The position numbers and the translations under genes were made by a program. Source: CAWJKP01 sp963843465 (GTDB lineage: Bacteria > Planctomycetota > Planctomycetia > Pirellulales > Thermoguttaceae). From it: DNA of 64,000 bases. Location of the stretch: positions 930,001-994,000 of the forward strand of contig CAWJKP010000001.1 in NCBI GenBank assembly GCA_963843465.1, in the 5' to 3' direction. This document shows, piece after piece, positions 60,637-64,000 of this stretch (within the stretch, counting starts at the first letter, position 1; every line of letters starts with the position of its first letter). The notes under the pieces are model-generated. The model was not told the DNA's origin. It ran no database searches and saw nothing but the letters and a program-made list of their open reading frames with translations.

Positions 60637-62475
60637 CTACAACCCGGACCGGCGCAGCGCGGCCCGCCACAGGCTCTGGAATGCAGCTTCATTCTCCGCA
60701 TTATGGGCACGGATTCTTGCAAGGGCAGCGGCACGGGCAGCTCGTGAGTGTTGGGCAATTCGAGCCCGCTTCGCAAGTTCCTCCTCCGGCGTCGGCGAGT
60801 AGGCTGGCTTTCGCCTGAGCCCGCGCTCATTCTGCTTGACATCCCGGTCGAAGGCTTCCAGTTGCACCCAAGGCGCTCTCCGAACGCTGGCATCGACGGT
60901 ATTCACGCGCGACAACAGCTCGTTTTCCAAAGTAACCCCGCCGCGAACCGTCACCGACTCGGCGGCGATGGTCTCCGGCACGCCGGAATCGTTGCTGTTG
61001 TAGCAGTACAGGAACAGAGGAGACATGAAGACCTTACGCGAGGCGGCTCCCGCACTGCGGGGCGGCGGCACGGCGAAACCAGGAACCCAGGGTCCCAGGG
61101 ACAGGCTCGTGGTGTGAACTTCCTTGCCATCGCTGTCCCGGAAGGCCACGACGACCGTGTCCGCCATGGGCGACAATTCCACATCCTCGTCGAGATCGAA
61201 CCATCTCCAATTGGACTGCCCCTTGATGAACAGCGACGTGCCTTCACCTTGTCCATTAGGACGCAAGCTGTCTTTCAGCAATCCCGTGGTCGCGCCCATC
61301 GAGAGTTCTTCGATGCCTGCAAACCGCACATCGACCACGCACATGTCGCCCGGGTCGCGCACGGCGGTACCGAAGAACTTCTTCTGGAGAAGCTCTTGTC
61401 GGTAGGGCTCCCACGTCCGGGCGACGGGGCTGCGATATGCCTCGCTGGTGCCATCCTGCCTGGACAGGCACGGGAGAATCCTGACCATTCGGTCACGGAG
61501 AGCCTCGTACTTTTTCGGGTCTACGCGGATGACCAATTCCAGACCGAGCGCGGTAGTCGTACTCCCCAGTTTTTCGACGAGCGGGCGCGCTGGCTGGACC
61601 TGCAAGAGGCTTCCGGGGAGCAGGTCGAGCGTCCTGCGCAGCAGCGCCAGTGCGCTGCGGCGACGCTCCAGCTTGGTCATCACCTCGGGGTACAACCCGC
61701 TGGCATCGACGGACACGGATGCAGCCCAACCGCAGGCCAGCAGCAGGCTGTCCCGCCTGACCGTAGCCACGATGCGACGGTGAACAAGCCCGTTTTCGAC
61801 GTATGCCGTCCCCAGTTCCTCGTAGGAATCGACAAAGCCGTCCGTGAACGTCAGGACGCGGTCCAGCACCACTCGGTCGTTCTCGACTTGGGTCTCGGCG
61901 TCCACGATACTCTCCATGACGACGGAGACCGCCTTGCGGAAACAGTCCTTGAGCGACTCCTCGGCGGTAGCCCCGACTCCCTCGACATCCACCCGCCGGG
62001 TCCCCCGACTGCCGGACGACCCGACCGCGGTCCTGGCGGTCGAGCGTGCTGTGCTGCGGTAGGACGTGCGCGCCCTGAATTGGGTGGGGGCGTTGTCGCG
62101 GGCGTCGGTCCGCACGTCCTCGTCGTCGCGGTCCGCCGCGTCCGCGCCGGGGGGTGAAGCAGCGCCGCCGCCACCGCTTCCGGCAGCGAGCGTCTGCACG
62201 TAGCGGCGGTCGGCATCGCTGAGGCGCTCACGCGGCACGTTGATCGCCGTCCCGTCCTTCTTTCTCAACGTCACCACTCCGTCGTCGAGTTCCATGAGGA
62301 CGGCTTCGGCACGGTAATTCCCGCTGCGGTCGGTCCAGATACGAAGCTCACCAGGTGCGTGGTCGCCCGACCTCGGGTCCGGTGCCGTGCCCAGCGAACC
62401 GGCAAGAAGCAGCACCCCGGCGGCGACGAAACCGCAACGACACGCGCTCTCGCACCGCGTCGGGGACAGCCACAT
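60637..62475 (-). CDS. exported SHD1-domain protein
   Basis: The product has 612 residues. The start at 62475 is chosen for its signal peptide (CRCGFVAAGVLLLAGSLGTA). The SHD1 domain (about residues 45-95) is clear: RIWTDRSGNYRAEAVLMELD, then VTLRKKDGTAINVPRERLSD. After a low-complexity linker a LPP20/FlgT-like region follows (VEGVGATAEESLKDCFRKAV, then VENGLVHRRIVATVRRDSLL). The rest is beta-rich, and the end is basic. SHD1 is widespread in exported planctomycete proteins. Probably co-transcribed with the DUF350 gene upstream. Confidence 0.7.
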   Translation of the reverse strand: MWLSPTRCESACRCGFVAAGVLLLAGSLGTAPDPRSGDHAPGELRIWTDRSGNYRAEAVLMELDDGVVTLRKKDGTAINVPRERLSDADRRYVQTLAAGSGGGGAASPPGADAADRDDEDVRTDARDNAPTQFRARTSYRSTARSTARTAVGSSGSRGTRRVDVEGVGATAEESLKDCFRKAVSVVMESIVDAETQVENDRVVLDRVLTFTDGFVDSYEELGTAYVENGLVHRRIVATVRRDSLLLACGWAASVSVDASGLYPEVMTKLERRRSALALLRRTLDLLPGSLLQVQPARPLVEKLGSTTTALGLELVIRVDPKKYEALRDRMVRILPCLSRQDGTSEAYRSPVARTWEPYRQELLQKKFFGTAVRDPGDMCVVDVRFAGIEELSMGATTGLLKDSLRPNGQGEGTSLFIKGQSNWRWFDLDEDVELSPMADTVVVAFRDSDGKEVHTTSLSLGPWVPGFAVPPPRSAGAASRKVFMSPLFLYCYNSNDSGVPETIAAESVTVRGGVTLENELLSRVNTVDASVRRAPWVQLEAFDRDVKQNERGLRRKPAYSPTPEEELAKRARIAQHSRAARAAALARIRAHNAENEAAFQSLWRAALRRSGL

Positions 62476-62504
62476 TAGCGTGCGCCGTGCCACGCCGTTA
62501 CTCC

Positions 62505-62729
62505 TCAAGGATGGACTGCCGCGGCGATCACGATCCCCAGCGAGATGATGATTGCGGCGAGGATGATTCCCATGGGGATGTTCCCAGCCTTGACGAGCGC
62601 CCATTCATCGACTTCCCGGGTCGTCCAGGTAAACAACTTCAAGGCGAGGATGATACCGGTTCCCATCGACAAGGAGCCGACAATTGCCCAACCAAAGGTA
62701 ATCAGGTACGCCCGCAAGATTTCCGGCAC
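62505..62729 (-). CDS. DUF350 small membrane protein
   Basis: The product has 74 residues and two membrane helices: FGWAIVGSLSMGTGIILALK and MGIILAAIIISLGIVIAAAV. The intervening TREVDEWALVKAGNIPMG is the DUF350 signature. Such proteins sit beside stress or membrane-repair genes in many bacteria; function unknown. It lies 29 bases upstream of the SHD1 gene. Confidence 0.82.
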   Translation of the reverse strand: MPEILRAYLITFGWAIVGSLSMGTGIILALKLFTWTTREVDEWALVKAGNIPMGIILAAIIISLGIVIAAAVHP

Positions 62730-62842
62730 GGCAACCTCCTTTGTGAACCCCGTCCCCAGCGATCTACATGTTCATCAGCAATGTCTTGTAAATACTGCGG
62801 CATTGTGCTGCACCTGTTCGGTGACAGTCCCCGATGCTGTCG

Positions 62843-63373
62843 TCAGTTGCGGTCGCCGTCCTGGACAAGGTCGCCTTTCTTGTTGACGATGCCCCCGATG
62901 GCAAGGTAGAACACATCGCCCTCCTTGGACTTCCACCGCCCGACGACAGGCATGTCCTTGGCGATGCCCTCGACCTTGGTCTTCGTGACCTCCAGGGACT
63001 CCGAGACGCTCGTCCCGTGTTCCTTGCCGTCCAAGTTTACGACGACGGTCTTGTCCCTGGATTCCTCAGTGTGGAAGACCTGGACTCCCTTTCTCTCCTG
63101 CACAAGGCAGGCAAAGGCTTTCACCCGGCACACCTTTTCTGCCCGCAGCCGGTCGGCGGCTGAACTGTCCTTCAGTACAGTGGACGCGACCGCCAGCACG
63201 ACCGACCTCTTCTTAGACAACTTGATAACCTTGGCCCCTGTGCTTTCCATCAACAACGGGTTTGCCAGGAGGTAACTGTCGAAGGGCCTCTCGATCCGCA
63301 CGTCCGAGAATCTCTCGGCGGCAGCGGGTTCCGCCCCGAGAATAAGGATCGGAACGAACACGAAATATGCCAT
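62843..63373 (-). CDS. exported hypothetical protein
   Basis: The product has 176 residues. A short hydrophobic leader (MAYFVFVPILILGAEPAAAE) is followed by RIERPFDSYLLANPLLMEST and AASTVLKDSSAADRLRAEKV-like sequence (LAVASTVLKDSSAADRLRAE), then a beta-rich end. The repeated arrangement of exported small proteins here suggests one operon running left from the right edge. Family not recognised. Confidence 0.55.
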   Translation of the reverse strand: MAYFVFVPILILGAEPAAAERFSDVRIERPFDSYLLANPLLMESTGAKVIKLSKKRSVVLAVASTVLKDSSAADRLRAEKVCRVKAFACLVQERKGVQVFHTEESRDKTVVVNLDGKEHGTSVSESLEVTKTKVEGIAKDMPVVGRWKSKEGDVFYLAIGGIVNKKGDLVQDGDRN

Positions 63374-63437
63374 TTATGGATTCCTTCGGTCATGTTGTTT
63401 CTACAAGTCGTTTACAGACTTGTTTGCATGGACCAAC

Positions 63438-64000
63438 TCATCTGCCGAAACCACTGATTTTGGGCTTGGGTTGCGTCGCATCGTTGCCACTGATTTTGGG
63501 CTTGGGTCGCGTCGTATCGTTGCCACTGCTTTTGCGCTTGGGTCGCGTCGTATCGTTGTCTGCCTCGATCATGGATAGCTTGCAACGGGTCTGCTTGACG
63601 GATCTCAACTCTGCATCCGTCAGATCGAACACGCAGTCATAGCTCAAGTCAGGCATCTGTTCTGTGATTCTCGTAGCGTTGAAGAACACTTGGGAAACCA
63701 ACGCGACCTTCAGTTCTCGCGTTCCTCCCCTCGTTCCCCAGTATGAGCCAAATAACGTCACCGGGAACTTCTCTCTGTCACGTACCTTCTTTGTCTTGGA
63801 AGGAATCCCTTGTGCTACAACCTGCGATCCCGTGGCATTGACGAGCATCACCTGGCAGAATAGTTTTCGTGAAACAACTTCCGTCAACAGCGGACGAAGG
63901 CGTTTGTCTAAGAGGTAACGCTTCCATTTCAACTGTGTGCCCGAATTCGTTACCTGGGTGTTCAATGCAAGTACGAGATCCTCACCGACATCCACATCGA
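63438..64000 (-). CDS. hypothetical protein with C-terminal 12-residue repeats, partial
   Basis: The frame is open to the right edge, so the N-terminus may lie outside the window. The visible 185 residues contain WKRYLLDKRLRPLLTEVVSR and FPVTLFGSYWGTRGGTRELK and end in three tandem 12-residue repeats (NDTTRPKPKISG type, 63441-63560) rich in Lys, Pro and Thr. The repeat units are 36 bases long. Function unknown; possibly an envelope protein in series with its downstream neighbours. Confidence 0.55.
   Translation of the reverse strand, partial: DVDVGEDLVLALNTQVTNSGTQLKWKRYLLDKRLRPLLTEVVSRKLFCQVMLVNATGSQVVAQGIPSKTKKVRDREKFPVTLFGSYWGTRGGTRELKVALVSQVFFNATRITEQMPDLSYDCVFDLTDAELRSVKQTRCKLSMIEADNDTTRPKRKSSGNDTTRPKPKISGNDATQPKPKISGFGR

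Noticed and set aside
60748..62157. 469-codon plus-strand open frame
   Set aside because: Antisense to the SHD1 protein; no domain evidence.

Overview
The window is high-GC DNA that most resembles an uncultivated planctomycete (Planctomycetota, Pirellulales-like). The evidence is Tad-pilus genes with planctomycete-style exported TPR, Gly-rich and Pro-rich proteins, many secreted glycoside hydrolases, a TROVE/Ro60 protein, an Rmf-like protein, SHD1 and DUF350 proteins, and small Cys-rich proteins. The assignment rests on recall of families, not on a search. Gene decay is heavy. At least nine otherwise conserved genes carry one-base frameshifts, and about a dozen gene fragments are joined abruptly to unrelated fragments. 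This is either real erosion and recombination in an accessory region or indels and misjoins in a metagenomic or long-read assembly; the sequence alone cannot decide.

Layout. 1-3.9 kb: end of a Tad operon (TadB end, TadC), an exported Gly-rich protein, a TPR protein and a small lipoprotein. 4.8 kb: class II tRNA-Leu(GAG). 5-6.1 kb: graveyard of methyltransferase, RecD2 and small-protein pieces. 6.1-20 kb: carbohydrate-degradation region (GH140-like, GH29 fucosidase, a beta-helix/propeller/CBM9 giant, an SGNH esterase) plus a broken TPR-sulfotransferase and a broken aminotransferase. 20.2-23.9 kb: tyrosine recombinase beside the 3' half of a tRNA-Val (attachment-site remnant) and accessory genes. 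23.9-28.5 kb: GH39-like hydrolase and DUF1566 protein, the latter inside a split DUF2293 gene.

Centre of interest, 29.3-36 kb. A tRNA array of 44 tRNA-type genes lies on one strand in under 5 kb. It decodes all 20 amino acids and adds a tRNA with a CUA (amber) anticodon. It is interrupted by one HNH endonuclease gene. Two tandem, related, end-paired structured RNAs follow, and then a TROVE (Ro60/Rsr) gene with a good ribosome-binding site. Bacterial Ro60 proteins work with Y RNAs, so the two structured RNAs are candidate Y-type RNAs. Many array tRNAs are odd: twelve have C33 instead of the near-universal U33, four leucine tRNAs have short class I variable loops, and several T loops lack U55. 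None encodes CCA. I propose, as inference, a mobile or backup translation/RNA-quality-control island with an altered anticodon-loop chemistry.

36-40.9 kb: Spy-like and Tat-exported proteins, a c-di-GMP-I riboswitch ahead of an Flp pilin gene (linking back to the Tad genes at the left end), duplicated HU-like tails with a relic of a TROVE 3' end, and an Rmf-like gene. 40.9-48.2 kb: a type I-G (I-U) CRISPR-Cas locus with six repeats and five spacers and csb1-csb2-cas3-csb3 in one translationally coupled operon. There is no cas1, cas2 or cas4 in the window, csb1 is frameshifted, and the array abuts the remaining 3' end of an ADP-ribosylglycohydrolase gene. 48.4-64 kb: HD phosphohydrolase, DUF423, cupin, HNH-like protein, metallophosphoesterase, GH42, exonuclease III, GH43, a sigma-like protein with SNF2 and YdjM fragments, and a run of exported hypothetical proteins to the right edge.
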